This document shows positions 8,482-15,905 of a DNA stretch of 42,642 nucleotides, in pieces. Position numbers and translations under genes: made by a program. Within the stretch, counting starts at the first letter, position 1, and each line of letters opens with the position of its first letter. Origin of the DNA: Coriobacteriia bacterium (GTDB taxonomy: Bacteria; Actinomycetota; Coriobacteriia; Coriobacteriales; Eggerthellaceae); NCBI GenBank assembly GCA_030523425.1, contig JAUNIP010000011.1, positions 1 to 42,642 on the forward strand, read 5' to 3'. A model generated the notes under the pieces. That model was given only the letters and a program-made list of their open reading frames with translations, was not told the origin of the DNA and made no database searches.

Positions 8482-9438
8482 GTGAACAACCTGCTAAGGC
8501 TCATCGGACGACGCCTTATCGCATTGCCTATCATGGTAATCGGTGTCACCATCCTCGTGTTCTTCATCATGGCGCTTTCCCCTATTGACCAGGCATATTC
8601 GGTATTAGGTGAAAATGCCACCGAAGAACAGGCTCAGCAATACCGCGACGAGCACGGTTTGAGCGATCCGCTGATTGTCCAGTACGGCAACTACATGATT
8701 GGTTTGTGCCAGGGCGACTTCGGAACCTATGGCGCTAGCCAAGCCAGCGTAGGCGAAAAGATTGCTTCTGCGTTACCCATTACGCTGGAACTTACCTTCG
8801 CCGGCTTGATTATCGCTTTGATCTTTTCTGTGATATTGGGTGTTATTTCGGCCCTGTATCGCGACAAATGGCCTGACCAACTGATACGCGTGATTTCGAT
8901 TATCTTCATCGCCATGCCGTCGTTCTGGTTGGCTGTTTTGCTTATCCTGCTGTTCTCTTCCAACTTAGGCGTGCTGCCCGCCTCCGGCGAACTGCCCGAC
9001 TTCTTTACCGACCCGGGCGGATGGATTGCCCGCATGGCTATGCCGTCTATTGCTTTGGCGGTGCCGGTCATCGGCCAGATGACGCGTGTTATCCGCACTT
9101 CCATGGTGGAAGAGCTTGACAAGGACTACGTGCGCACCGCCCTTGGCGCCGGCATCCCGAAAGCTACCGTGGTTGCCCGCAACGTGCTGCGCAACGCCCT
9201 GATTTCCCCCGTGACCGTGTTAGGCCTGCGCATTGCGCACCTCATCGGCGGCGCGGTGGTCATCGAAGTCATCTTCAACCTGCCCGGCATGGGCATGGCC
9301 ATCCTGCAGGCCATCACTTCCAACTACGTGCTGCTAGTGCAGGGCGTGGTGCTAGTCGTGGCGCTGTCCTTCATCATTATCAACATCATCGTGGATATGC
9401 TGTATATCCTGATCGATCCGCGAATCAGGACGGTGTAG
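8482..9438 (+). CDS. ABC importer permease, DppB/OppB type
   Basis: Membrane subunit of the importer (318 residues, six predicted membrane segments). It has the normal DppB layout: first helix at the N-terminus (RRLIALPIMVIGVTILVFF), a periplasmic loop, then the permease core with the EAA loop (DYVRTALGAGIPKATVVARN) that docks to the ATPases. The start is GTG, 4 bases after a full AAGGAGG. Only 4 bases separate it from the next gene. The family is annotated for dipeptides but also serves sialic acid, nickel and oligosaccharides; the locus favours sialic acid. Confidence 0.88.
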   Translation: MNNLLRLIGRRLIALPIMVIGVTILVFFIMALSPIDQAYSVLGENATEEQAQQYRDEHGLSDPLIVQYGNYMIGLCQGDFGTYGASQASVGEKIASALPITLELTFAGLIIALIFSVILGVISALYRDKWPDQLIRVISIIFIAMPSFWLAVLLILLFSSNLGVLPASGELPDFFTDPGGWIARMAMPSIALAVPVIGQMTRVIRTSMVEELDKDYVRTALGAGIPKATVVARNVLRNALISPVTVLGLRIAHLIGGAVVIEVIFNLPGMGMAILQAITSNYVLLVQGVVLVVALSFIIINIIVDMLYILIDPRIRTV

Positions 9439-9442
9439 GCAT

Positions 9443-11482
9443 ATGGTTAAAGTAAGAGAAAACACAACCAAGAAGCTGGAAGCGCAAGCCGGCAAGAAGA
9501 TCACCTTCCGCCACCTGCGCGCCATGGGCGTGGGCGGCCGCATTTCGCTGGTGGTCCTGATCCTTATCATCTTGATGGCCATCTGTGCCCAGTGGATTGC
9601 CCCGTACGACCCCTTGGCCATTTACACCGCGCGCCAAGCGCCGGGTGTGGTAGACGGGCAGATGTTCTTGTTCGGCACCGACGACAAGGGCCGCGACGTG
9701 TTGTCCCGCATGATGTACGGTGCCCGCTATTCGCTGGTCATCGGCTTGGGTTCCACCATATTCGCCCTGGTCACCGGCGCCATTATCGGCGGCATTGCCG
9801 CTGTTGCCCGCAAGTGGATTTCCGAAGTGATCATGCGCATCATGGACATTGTCATGTCCTTCCCCGGCATCGCCTTGGCCGCCACCATCGTTATCGTGGC
9901 CGGCCGTTCGGTGCCTTCGCTGATCATAGCCATCGGCATCATGTACGCACCGCAGATTGCGCGCGTGGTGCGGGCGAATGTTATGAGCGAATACGGGCAA
10001 GACTACGTGCGTGCCGCCATAGTCAGCGGCGCCCGCGCCCCGTGGATTCTGTGGAAGCACGTCATGCGCAACTGCCTGGCGCCCATTTTGGTGTTCACCG
10101 TGGTGTGCGTGGCCGACGCCATCGTGTTCGAGGCTTCGCTGGCCTTCATTTCCGCCGGTATTCCTGAGCCCACGCCTACGTGGGGCAACATCTTGGCCGA
10201 CGCCCGTGCCGGCGTGTTGGCCGGCCGTTGGTGGCAAGCGCTGTTCCCGGGCTTGGCCATCATGATCACCGTGCTGTGCCTGAACATTTTGTCCGAAGGC
10301 ATCACCGACGCCATGGCCGCCGCTCCCAGCGCTCCGCTGGAAGCAAGCGATTCCAACCTGAGCAGCGACCGCGAAGCCGACCGCTTGGTGGCCGACCCGA
10401 AGCTGGCCTACGCCGCCCAGGCAGATGCCCTAGAGCAGCGTCTTTCCCGCCTGCGCGAAGTGGAGCTGCAACGCACCGACCGCTTTGAGGCGCGAACCGA
10501 TGCTGAACCCATTTTGGAAGTGCAGGATCTGTGCATCAAGTTCCCGCGCCACGGCGACGTGAACGTGGTCGACCACATCAACTTCGTGGTTCGTCCGCGT
10601 CAGACCATGGGCTTGGTGGGCGAATCCGGCTGCGGCAAGTCCATTACCAGCCTGACCGTTATGGGCCTAATCGACAGCCGCGCCACCATTACCGGCAAGG
10701 TGATGTACAACGGCCAAAATCTGTTGGAGCTTTCGCCCAAGCAGATGAACGACCTGCGCGGCACGGAAATTGCCATGATCTACCAGGACGCGTTGAGCTC
10801 GCTGAACCCGTCCATGCTGATCAAGGCGCAGTTCAAGCAGCTGACCAAGCGCGGCGGCACCCGCACGGCCGAAGAGCTGCTGGAATTGGTAGGCCTAGAC
10901 CCCAAGCGCGTGCTGGATTCCTACCCGCACGAGCTTTCCGGCGGCCAGCGCCAGCGTGTGCTGATTGCCATGGCCCTTACGCGTGACCCCAAGCTGGTCA
11001 TTGCCGATGAGCCCACCACCGCCTTGGACGTTACCGTGCAAAAGCAGGTTGTGGACCTGCTGAACAAGCTGCAGCACGAACTGGGCTTCGCCATGGTGTT
11101 TGTCAGCCACGACCTTGCCTTGGTGGCCCAGGTGGCCAATTCCATCACCGTTATGTATGCCGGCCAGGTTGTGGAGCAGGGCCCCGTGAAGGAAATCATG
11201 ACCAACCCCATCCACGAATACACCCGCGGCCTTTTGGGCAGCGTGCTGTCCATCGAAGCCGGCGGCGACCGCCTGCACCAGGTGCCCGGTTCGGTGCCTT
11301 CGCCGAAGGATTTCCCCGAAGGCGACCGCTTCCGTCCGCGCTCCAGCCATCCGGATTTGGTTTCCACCGAAGAGCCCATCATGAAGCGCCTGGAAGGCAC
11401 CGACCACTACTACGCCGAGCTGCCTGACGAAGAGCTGGCACGCATCGGACTTGAGCCCTTGGTGAAGGGAGGTGTTCAGTAA
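9443..11482 (+). CDS. ABC importer permease-ATPase fusion (DppC + DppD)
   Basis: A single 679-residue protein joins two importer subunits. Residues about 30-300 form a DppC-type permease with an EAA loop (DYVRAAIVSGARAPWILWKH). A charged linker (about 310-350) leads to a DppD-type ATPase with Walker A GESGCGKS at 393-400, LSGGQ at 498-502 and Walker B ending D522-E523. A C-terminal oligopeptide-type extension follows. The reading frame is continuous and both halves keep their key residues, so it is a real fusion. I recall fusions of this kind in SAT-type sialic acid importers of actinobacteria. Its stop overlaps the next start (TAATG). Confidence 0.9.
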   Translation: MVKVRENTTKKLEAQAGKKITFRHLRAMGVGGRISLVVLILIILMAICAQWIAPYDPLAIYTARQAPGVVDGQMFLFGTDDKGRDVLSRMMYGARYSLVIGLGSTIFALVTGAIIGGIAAVARKWISEVIMRIMDIVMSFPGIALAATIVIVAGRSVPSLIIAIGIMYAPQIARVVRANVMSEYGQDYVRAAIVSGARAPWILWKHVMRNCLAPILVFTVVCVADAIVFEASLAFISAGIPEPTPTWGNILADARAGVLAGRWWQALFPGLAIMITVLCLNILSEGITDAMAAAPSAPLEASDSNLSSDREADRLVADPKLAYAAQADALEQRLSRLREVELQRTDRFEARTDAEPILEVQDLCIKFPRHGDVNVVDHINFVVRPRQTMGLVGESGCGKSITSLTVMGLIDSRATITGKVMYNGQNLLELSPKQMNDLRGTEIAMIYQDALSSLNPSMLIKAQFKQLTKRGGTRTAEELLELVGLDPKRVLDSYPHELSGGQRQRVLIAMALTRDPKLVIADEPTTALDVTVQKQVVDLLNKLQHELGFAMVFVSHDLALVAQVANSITVMYAGQVVEQGPVKEIMTNPIHEYTRGLLGSVLSIEAGGDRLHQVPGSVPSPKDFPEGDRFRPRSSHPDLVSTEEPIMKRLEGTDHYYAELPDEELARIGLEPLVKGGVQ

Positions 11483-12477
11483 TGTCTACCGATAAGGAAT
11501 TAGAGCAGGTATTGACCGTGGAAGCCGAAGCTGCCACCGACCTGGACACCGCTGAAGCCGAAGAGTTGTATGCCAAGCCCACGAATTCTTCCCGCGAAGT
11601 GTTAGACGCTTTGGCTGCCATCCCTGAGCCCACCGAAAGCGTGCCCGACGACACGCCGGACGACGGCCGCGAACCCATCATCTTCTTAGACAACGTGAAG
11701 GTGACGTTCAAGACGCGCACTGGTTCGCTTCTGCATCCCAACAAGGTGCAGGCCGTGCGCGGCCTGACCATCAAGCTGATGCCGGGCGAAACCATCGGCA
11801 TCGTGGGCGAATCGGGCTGCGGCAAGTCCACCACCGCCAACGTGATGTGCGGCCTGCAAGCGCCCACCGAAGGCAAGGTGTACTTCAAGGGCCGCGACGT
11901 GACCAAGCGCACGGCCGCCGACCGCAAGGCCATCGGCCGCGTAATCAGCGTGGTATTCCAAGACCCGGCAACAGCCCTGAACGCCCGCATGAGCGTGCAA
12001 GACCAGCTGCTTGACCCCCTGGTGGTGCACAAGGTTGGCACCGACCAGGAACGCAAAGCCCGCGTGCTAGAGCTTATCCACATGGTGGGCCTGCCCACTT
12101 CGTGCTTGGAAGCCCTGCCCGGGCAGATGTCCGGCGGCCAGCGCCAGCGTGTTGCCATCGCGCGCGCCTTGGCCTTGCAGCCCGACGCCATCATCGCCGA
12201 CGAGCCCACTTCGGCCTTGGACGTTTCCGTGCGCGCGCAGATTCTGAACCTGCTGATGGACCTGAAGAAGGAACTGAACCTTGCCATGGTGTTCATCAGC
12301 CATGACATTCAGACCATCCGCTACATTTCCGACCGCATCATTGTCATGAACAAGGGCATGGCGGTTGAGCGCGGCACGTCCGAGCAAGTGTTCAACAACC
12401 CGAAGGACCCCTACACCAAGCTGCTGCTAGGCGCAGCTCCTTCGCTTTTGCACCCCGACCTAGGCAAAGGCAACTAG
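11482..12477 (+). CDS. ABC importer ATPase, DppF/OppF type
   Basis: Second nucleotide-binding subunit (331 residues), expected to pair with the ATPase half of the preceding fusion. Walker A GESGCGKS is at 109-116, the signature MSGGQ at 216-220 and Walker B ends D240-E241. An acidic N-terminal extension of about 55 residues precedes the ATPase domain, which is longer than usual. GGAGG lies nine bases before the ATG, inside the previous gene. A strong terminator follows, closing the operon. Confidence 0.9.
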   Translation: MSTDKELEQVLTVEAEAATDLDTAEAEELYAKPTNSSREVLDALAAIPEPTESVPDDTPDDGREPIIFLDNVKVTFKTRTGSLLHPNKVQAVRGLTIKLMPGETIGIVGESGCGKSTTANVMCGLQAPTEGKVYFKGRDVTKRTAADRKAIGRVISVVFQDPATALNARMSVQDQLLDPLVVHKVGTDQERKARVLELIHMVGLPTSCLEALPGQMSGGQRQRVAIARALALQPDAIIADEPTSALDVSVRAQILNLLMDLKKELNLAMVFISHDIQTIRYISDRIIVMNKGMAVERGTSEQVFNNPKDPYTKLLLGAAPSLLHPDLGKGN

Positions 12478-12499
12478 ACTGGTTTCCCAGCCGCATCCG

Positions 12500-12532
12500 A
12501 AAACCCCGAAGGCAGTGCCTTCGGGGTTTTTG
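12500..12532 (+). terminator. Intrinsic terminator of ABC importer operon
   Basis: The GC-rich stem 12504-12513 with 12517-12526, with flanking A and T runs (TTTTT at 12527-12531), is a textbook intrinsic terminator 23 bases after the ATPase stop. Confidence 0.9.
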
Positions 12533-12555
12533 TTGAATCCGCCATTCAGACCGGG

Positions 12556-12625
12556 GCGCAAAACGCGCGCACGTGTCACCTCGACCGGAGGCGCAAAACG
12601 CGCGCACGTGTCACCTCGACCGGAG
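12556..12625. repeat. Exact 35-bp tandem duplication
   Basis: Units 12556-12590 and 12591-12625 are identical, and a partial third copy precedes them. Each unit contains a CG-rich run (ACGCGCGCACGTG). Its function is unknown; replication slippage is the likely origin. Confidence 0.8.
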
Positions 12626-12741
12626 GCGGCGAAGCCGCCGGAGTGGAGAGGTCTGCTCAGAAGCATAGACCGTTCCCGTTAGGCAAGGGCATTTTGCCGC
12701 GGGGCCTTGGCGGCCTAGCGGCGAAAGCAGAAAATTCCCGA

Positions 12742-12843
12742 TTACTGGTTCACCCACAGGGCAGGGCAGACGGCGTTGAACAAGACTTCTGCGCCGTAGC
12801 CGTCGGAGTGCACGCTGCCGTCGCAGACCATGACCGCGGCTGA
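12742..12843 (-). pseudogene. C-terminal remnant of a DUF6273-like protein
   Basis: The last 33 codons before a TAA at 12742-12744 read like the end of DUF6273-domain proteins: a DGSV segment, then a short Gly/Tyr part, then PALWVN near the stop (family ends typically read VRPALWVNL). Upstream the frame runs into the repeat region and loses similarity, and the conserved Arg before PALW is now Cys. This is a motif-level resemblance from memory, so it is only suggestive of a decayed surface or secreted protein gene. Confidence 0.4.
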
Positions 12844-12884
12844 GCCCGCTTTTGCGCTTCCCTGCCGCCCCGGGCACCCGCTTG

Positions 12885-13199
12885 CGTTCAGGAACGGAGA
12901 AAGGCGCCCTGTGCGGGGCGCTGGACCGGTTTCCGGCAGCAGGCTTCGTTCAGGAACGGAGAAAGCCCTAAAAGGCAGCCTGCGCGCGCGGGGCGGCGGC
13001 GGCCGCAAGCGAAGTAGCGGGGGTTTCCCGCCGGTGGCGTGCGGGAAACACCAGGTCAGCGCTGTTCGCTTCCTTTTGTCACCGCGTAGCGCCGCGCACC
13101 GCGAAGCGCGAAGCCCCCTTTCTCCGTTCCTGAACGCACACGAATGCGGAAAGCCTCCCGAAACCGGCGGTTTCTGCCCCCGTTCTCCGTTCCTGAACG
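12885..13199. repeat. Four copies of an 18-bp dispersed repeat, two in each direction
   Basis: The motif CGTTCAGGAACGGAGAAA occurs at 12885-12902 and 12947-12964 on plus, and as its reverse complement at 13119-13136 and 13183-13199 (last copy one base shorter). The spacing is 62, then 172, then 64 bases, so the array is roughly mirror-symmetric about 13042. It may be a dispersed repeat family or a set of protein-binding sites. Confidence 0.7.
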
Positions 13200-13350
13200 A
13201 AAGTGACTAATCGCCGCGGCGAACATGCCGCTTCGCGGCCGCAGGCAGGTTCCTCGGTTCCGCCGCGCGTGCGCGCAGGTCCGCTAGAAATGTTGCGCCG
13301 CCGAAGGCGAAAATACATGCCCCAGCCTGCATGTCCTTCTCTTCTTTGCC

Positions 13351-13557
13351 CTAAACCCCCAGCGCAGCGCTCTTGCCACGGCTCTTGCGCACACCCGCCG
13401 GAAGCGGTTCAAACTCCGGAATAGATTCTTCGGCGGCGCTGGCTATCGCGTTCGCACACTTATCGCAGGTTTTAGCCTTGCCGCGTCCGCGCGTCGTGAC
13501 ACCGCTTGCTCGGAATGGCACGCGTTCTTCACCGCCTTCGATTGAAATACCGTGCAT
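13351..13557 (-). CDS. Small hypothetical protein, uncertain
   Basis: A 68-residue open frame with codon use like the neighbouring genes, unlike the GC-extreme repeat region beside it. It contains one CxxC (TCDKCANA), a basic N-terminal third and an acidic middle. A stop codon lies four codons upstream of the ATG, so the start cannot move. The only ribosome-site-like sequence (AAGGGCGG) is too close (3 bases), which counts against it. No family recognised. Confidence 0.3.
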   Translation of the reverse strand: MHGISIEGGEERVPFRASGVTTRGRGKAKTCDKCANAIASAAEESIPEFEPLPAGVRKSRGKSAALGV

Positions 13558-13607
13558 TATCCGCCCTTAAACCCCAATACCTCCCCATCACATTAGGCTA
13601 TCTGTCG

Positions 13608-13639
13608 TATACTTTTCCCATGTGAAACCAACGGGTTTC
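13608..13639 (+). promoter_or_regulatory. Candidate promoter and operator of the nan operon
   Basis: TATACT at 13608-13613 is a fair -10 without a good -35, which suggests activator help. Just downstream, at the expected start point, GAAACC (13624-13629) and GGTTTC (13634-13639) form an exact inverted repeat with a 4-base centre, positioned for a repressor. No regulator gene is adjacent. Confidence 0.4.
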
Positions 13640-13666
13640 TCAGTGTTTTCAGTAAAGGGGTTCAAG

Positions 13667-14623
13667 ATGGATTGCAGTATCGATTGTTCAAAATTCAAAG
13701 GCGTTATCCCTCCGGTGGTCATACCGCTTACCAAAGAAAAGACGCTGGATCTGGACGCTTTCACCAATACTATCAACCGCATGATAAATGCAGGCGTCGA
13801 TGGTCTGTTCTTCTTGGGTTCCAGCGGCGAAGTGGCGTTTCTGACCGACGCGCAGCGCTATCACATCTTGATGGAGGCCGTTGCCATTGTGAACGGACGG
13901 GTGCCGGTGATGGCCGGCATCATCGATATGGAAACCCTTCGCGTTGTTGACCAGGCTAAGCGCGCCTCAAGCTTCGGCGTGGACGCCTTGGTGGCAACCG
14001 CGCCCTTCTACGCCTTAGGCGGCCCGAAGGAAACCGAGCGGCACTTCCGCGCCATTCGCGAATACACCGACCTGCCCCTGTTCGCCTACGACCTGCCCGT
14101 GTGCGTGCATACCAAGCTTGATCCCACCATGTTGGTGCGCTTGGGTCGCGACGGCGTGCTGCAGGGCGTGAAGGACTCTTCCGGCGACGACGTGAACTTC
14201 AGGTGGCTGTGCCTGCAAAACGAAGACGCCGGACACCCCCTGCGCTTGTTCACCGGCCACGAAGTTGTGGTTGACGGCGCATACCTAAGCGGCGCCGACG
14301 GCAGCGTGCCGGGCCTGGCCAACCTGGTTCCCGCAAAATACGTGGAGCAGTGGCGCGCCTACCAGGCCGGCGACTGGGAAAAGGTCCGCGAAATCCAGGA
14401 TTACTGCGCGCGCCTGATGTACCTTACACGCTACGTGAAGGCCACCGTGGGCTTCGGTGCCGGCGTGGGTGCCTTCAAGACGGCGCTGTGGCAGATGGGC
14501 GTGTTCAATTCCAACCAAATGCGCGAACCTGTGCAAGCCTTGGAAGGCGAAGACGTGGCCCACATCGTGGAAATTCTGAAGCGCGCCAACCTGATGGACG
14601 CCGACGCGCCCATTCGCGAATAG
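13667..14623 (+). CDS. N-acetylneuraminate lyase-like aldolase (DapA/NanA family)
   Basis: Cytoplasmic class I aldolase of the DHDPS/NAL superfamily, 318 residues. The signature GSSGE (51-55), a catalytic-type Tyr (Y141 in YDLP) and the Schiff-base lysine K169 in GVKDSSG are all present. An upstream in-frame ATG at 13622 exists, but AAAGGGG six bases before 13667 fits better. It is followed by an N-acylglucosamine 2-epimerase and a ROK kinase, and faces nagB-nagA, which makes cleavage of N-acetylneuraminate to ManNAc and pyruvate the best guess. The YDLP segment differs from classical NanA (YNIP/YYIP), so another 2-keto acid remains possible. Confidence 0.75.
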   Translation: MDCSIDCSKFKGVIPPVVIPLTKEKTLDLDAFTNTINRMINAGVDGLFFLGSSGEVAFLTDAQRYHILMEAVAIVNGRVPVMAGIIDMETLRVVDQAKRASSFGVDALVATAPFYALGGPKETERHFRAIREYTDLPLFAYDLPVCVHTKLDPTMLVRLGRDGVLQGVKDSSGDDVNFRWLCLQNEDAGHPLRLFTGHEVVVDGAYLSGADGSVPGLANLVPAKYVEQWRAYQAGDWEKVREIQDYCARLMYLTRYVKATVGFGAGVGAFKTALWQMGVFNSNQMREPVQALEGEDVAHIVEILKRANLMDADAPIRE

Positions 14624-14658
14624 CAACGCGCGAAACGCATTCATAGTTAGGAGGCACC

Positions 14659-15879
14659 ATGACTGCTGAAACCACCGAACAGCTTACCCAGGTGCGCGAC
14701 TGGATTCGCGCAGAGCTTGACGCCTGCATCCAGTTTTGGCTGGAACACGGCATGGACGCCGAACACGGCGGCGTGTACACCTGCCTGGACCGCGCCGGCA
14801 ACGTGTATTCCACGGACAAAAGCGTGTGGATGCAGGGCCGATGCGCCTGGACTTTTTCGCATTTGTGCCGCCTGTACGGCGAAAAGCCCGAATGGATGGC
14901 CGCCGCGAAAAGCTGTCTGGACTTCTTGGAGGACCACTGCATCAACCACGAAGCGGGCGGACGCCTGTACTTCACAGTGACGGCGGACGGCAAGCCGCTG
15001 CGCCAGCGCCGCTACTGCTTTTCCGAAGGCTTCTACGCCATCGCCAACGCGGAATATTACGGGCTGACCGGCGAAAAAGTGTACCTGGAACGGGCACGCC
15101 GGGCCTACAACCTAATCTACGACCTGAACAACGGCCGCATTGAGGACCCCACGGGCATGGGCCCGAAAACCATCGCCGAAACCCGCACGGGCCGCGCGCT
15201 GGCCGACCCGATGATCTTCTTGAACATCATCGGCATCATGCGCCGCGTAGACCCCGCCAACACGGCCGAATACGACCAGCGCTCAAAGGAATGCACCGAC
15301 GCCATCATCAACCTGCACTACCACCCGGAACTGGGCTGCACGCTGGAAAGCGTGGCGCCGGACGGCACGCCCGAACTGGACTACACCGCCGGGCGCGTAG
15401 TGAACCCCGGGCATGACATTGAATGCAGCTGGTTTGTGATGGACGAAGCGAACTACCGCAACGACAAAGCCATGCACCAAGCCGCCGAAGCCATCTTCCG
15501 CCAGGCCATCGAAGCCGGCTGGGACGAAGAATACGGCGGACTGCTGTACTTCATAGACTGCAAGGGCCTGCCCACCGAAGCCTACGAGCACGACATGAAG
15601 CTGTGGTGGCCCCACAACGAAATCATGATTGCTGCTTCCAAGGCCTACAAAGACACGGGCGACGAATACTTCCTGAACTGGCTTTTGCGCACCGTGGATT
15701 ACTGCAAGCAGCACTTCGCCGACCCCGAATACGGCGAATGGTACGGATACCTGCGCCGCGACGGGCTGCCCACCATGCCCTCCACCAAGGGTTCCACCTT
15801 CAAGGGCCCCTTCCACGTGCCGCGCGCCCTGTCCATGACCGAACGCACGCTGACCGAAATCCTAGAAGCCGCCGAATAG
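14659..15879 (+). CDS. N-acylglucosamine 2-epimerase (AGE family)
   Basis: A 406-residue alpha/alpha-barrel enzyme, the normal AGE length, expected to interconvert ManNAc and GlcNAc. Conserved parts are a QGRCAW segment near residue 55, the NPGHDIE motif near 250 carrying a catalytic histidine, KLWWPHNE near 315 with a second histidine, and KGPFHVPRA near the end. An AGGAGG ribosome site precedes the ATG. Its position between a NanA-like lyase and a sugar kinase supports a sialic acid role in place of the unrelated NanE. Cellobiose epimerase relatives are less likely given the context. Confidence 0.85.
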   Translation: MTAETTEQLTQVRDWIRAELDACIQFWLEHGMDAEHGGVYTCLDRAGNVYSTDKSVWMQGRCAWTFSHLCRLYGEKPEWMAAAKSCLDFLEDHCINHEAGGRLYFTVTADGKPLRQRRYCFSEGFYAIANAEYYGLTGEKVYLERARRAYNLIYDLNNGRIEDPTGMGPKTIAETRTGRALADPMIFLNIIGIMRRVDPANTAEYDQRSKECTDAIINLHYHPELGCTLESVAPDGTPELDYTAGRVVNPGHDIECSWFVMDEANYRNDKAMHQAAEAIFRQAIEAGWDEEYGGLLYFIDCKGLPTEAYEHDMKLWWPHNEIMIAASKAYKDTGDEYFLNWLLRTVDYCKQHFADPEYGEWYGYLRRDGLPTMPSTKGSTFKGPFHVPRALSMTERTLTEILEAAE

Positions 15880-15905
15880 GCATGCAACCACAGAAAGGAA
15901 ACCGC

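Larger units (their letters stand above)
12533..13350. other. Repeat-rich region without an intact gene
   Basis: About 0.8 kb of very GC-rich DNA. Open frames exist on both strands but lack ribosome sites, and several of their peptides only reflect the repeats (SPFLN, VQERRK). It holds a tandem duplication, four copies of an 18-bp repeat, a short gene remnant and a perfect 8-bp stem near 13026-13052. It reads as an accessory scar between two transport/catabolism operons. Confidence 0.6.

Noticed and set aside
6749-12477. Firm annotation as a dipeptide importer
   Set aside because: Homology to Dpp/Opp fits several substrates; the amino sugar neighbourhood and the fusion point to sialic acid, so no substrate name was assigned as certain.
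12556-13199. CRISPR array
   Set aside because: Repeats are adjacent or inverted and irregularly spaced, with no spacer pattern and no cas genes.
12830-13210. Open frames of 126 codons (plus) and 79 codons (minus, 13079-13318) in the repeat region
   Set aside because: Their recurring peptides (SPFLN, VQERRK) come only from the 18-bp DNA repeats, and no ribosome site precedes them.
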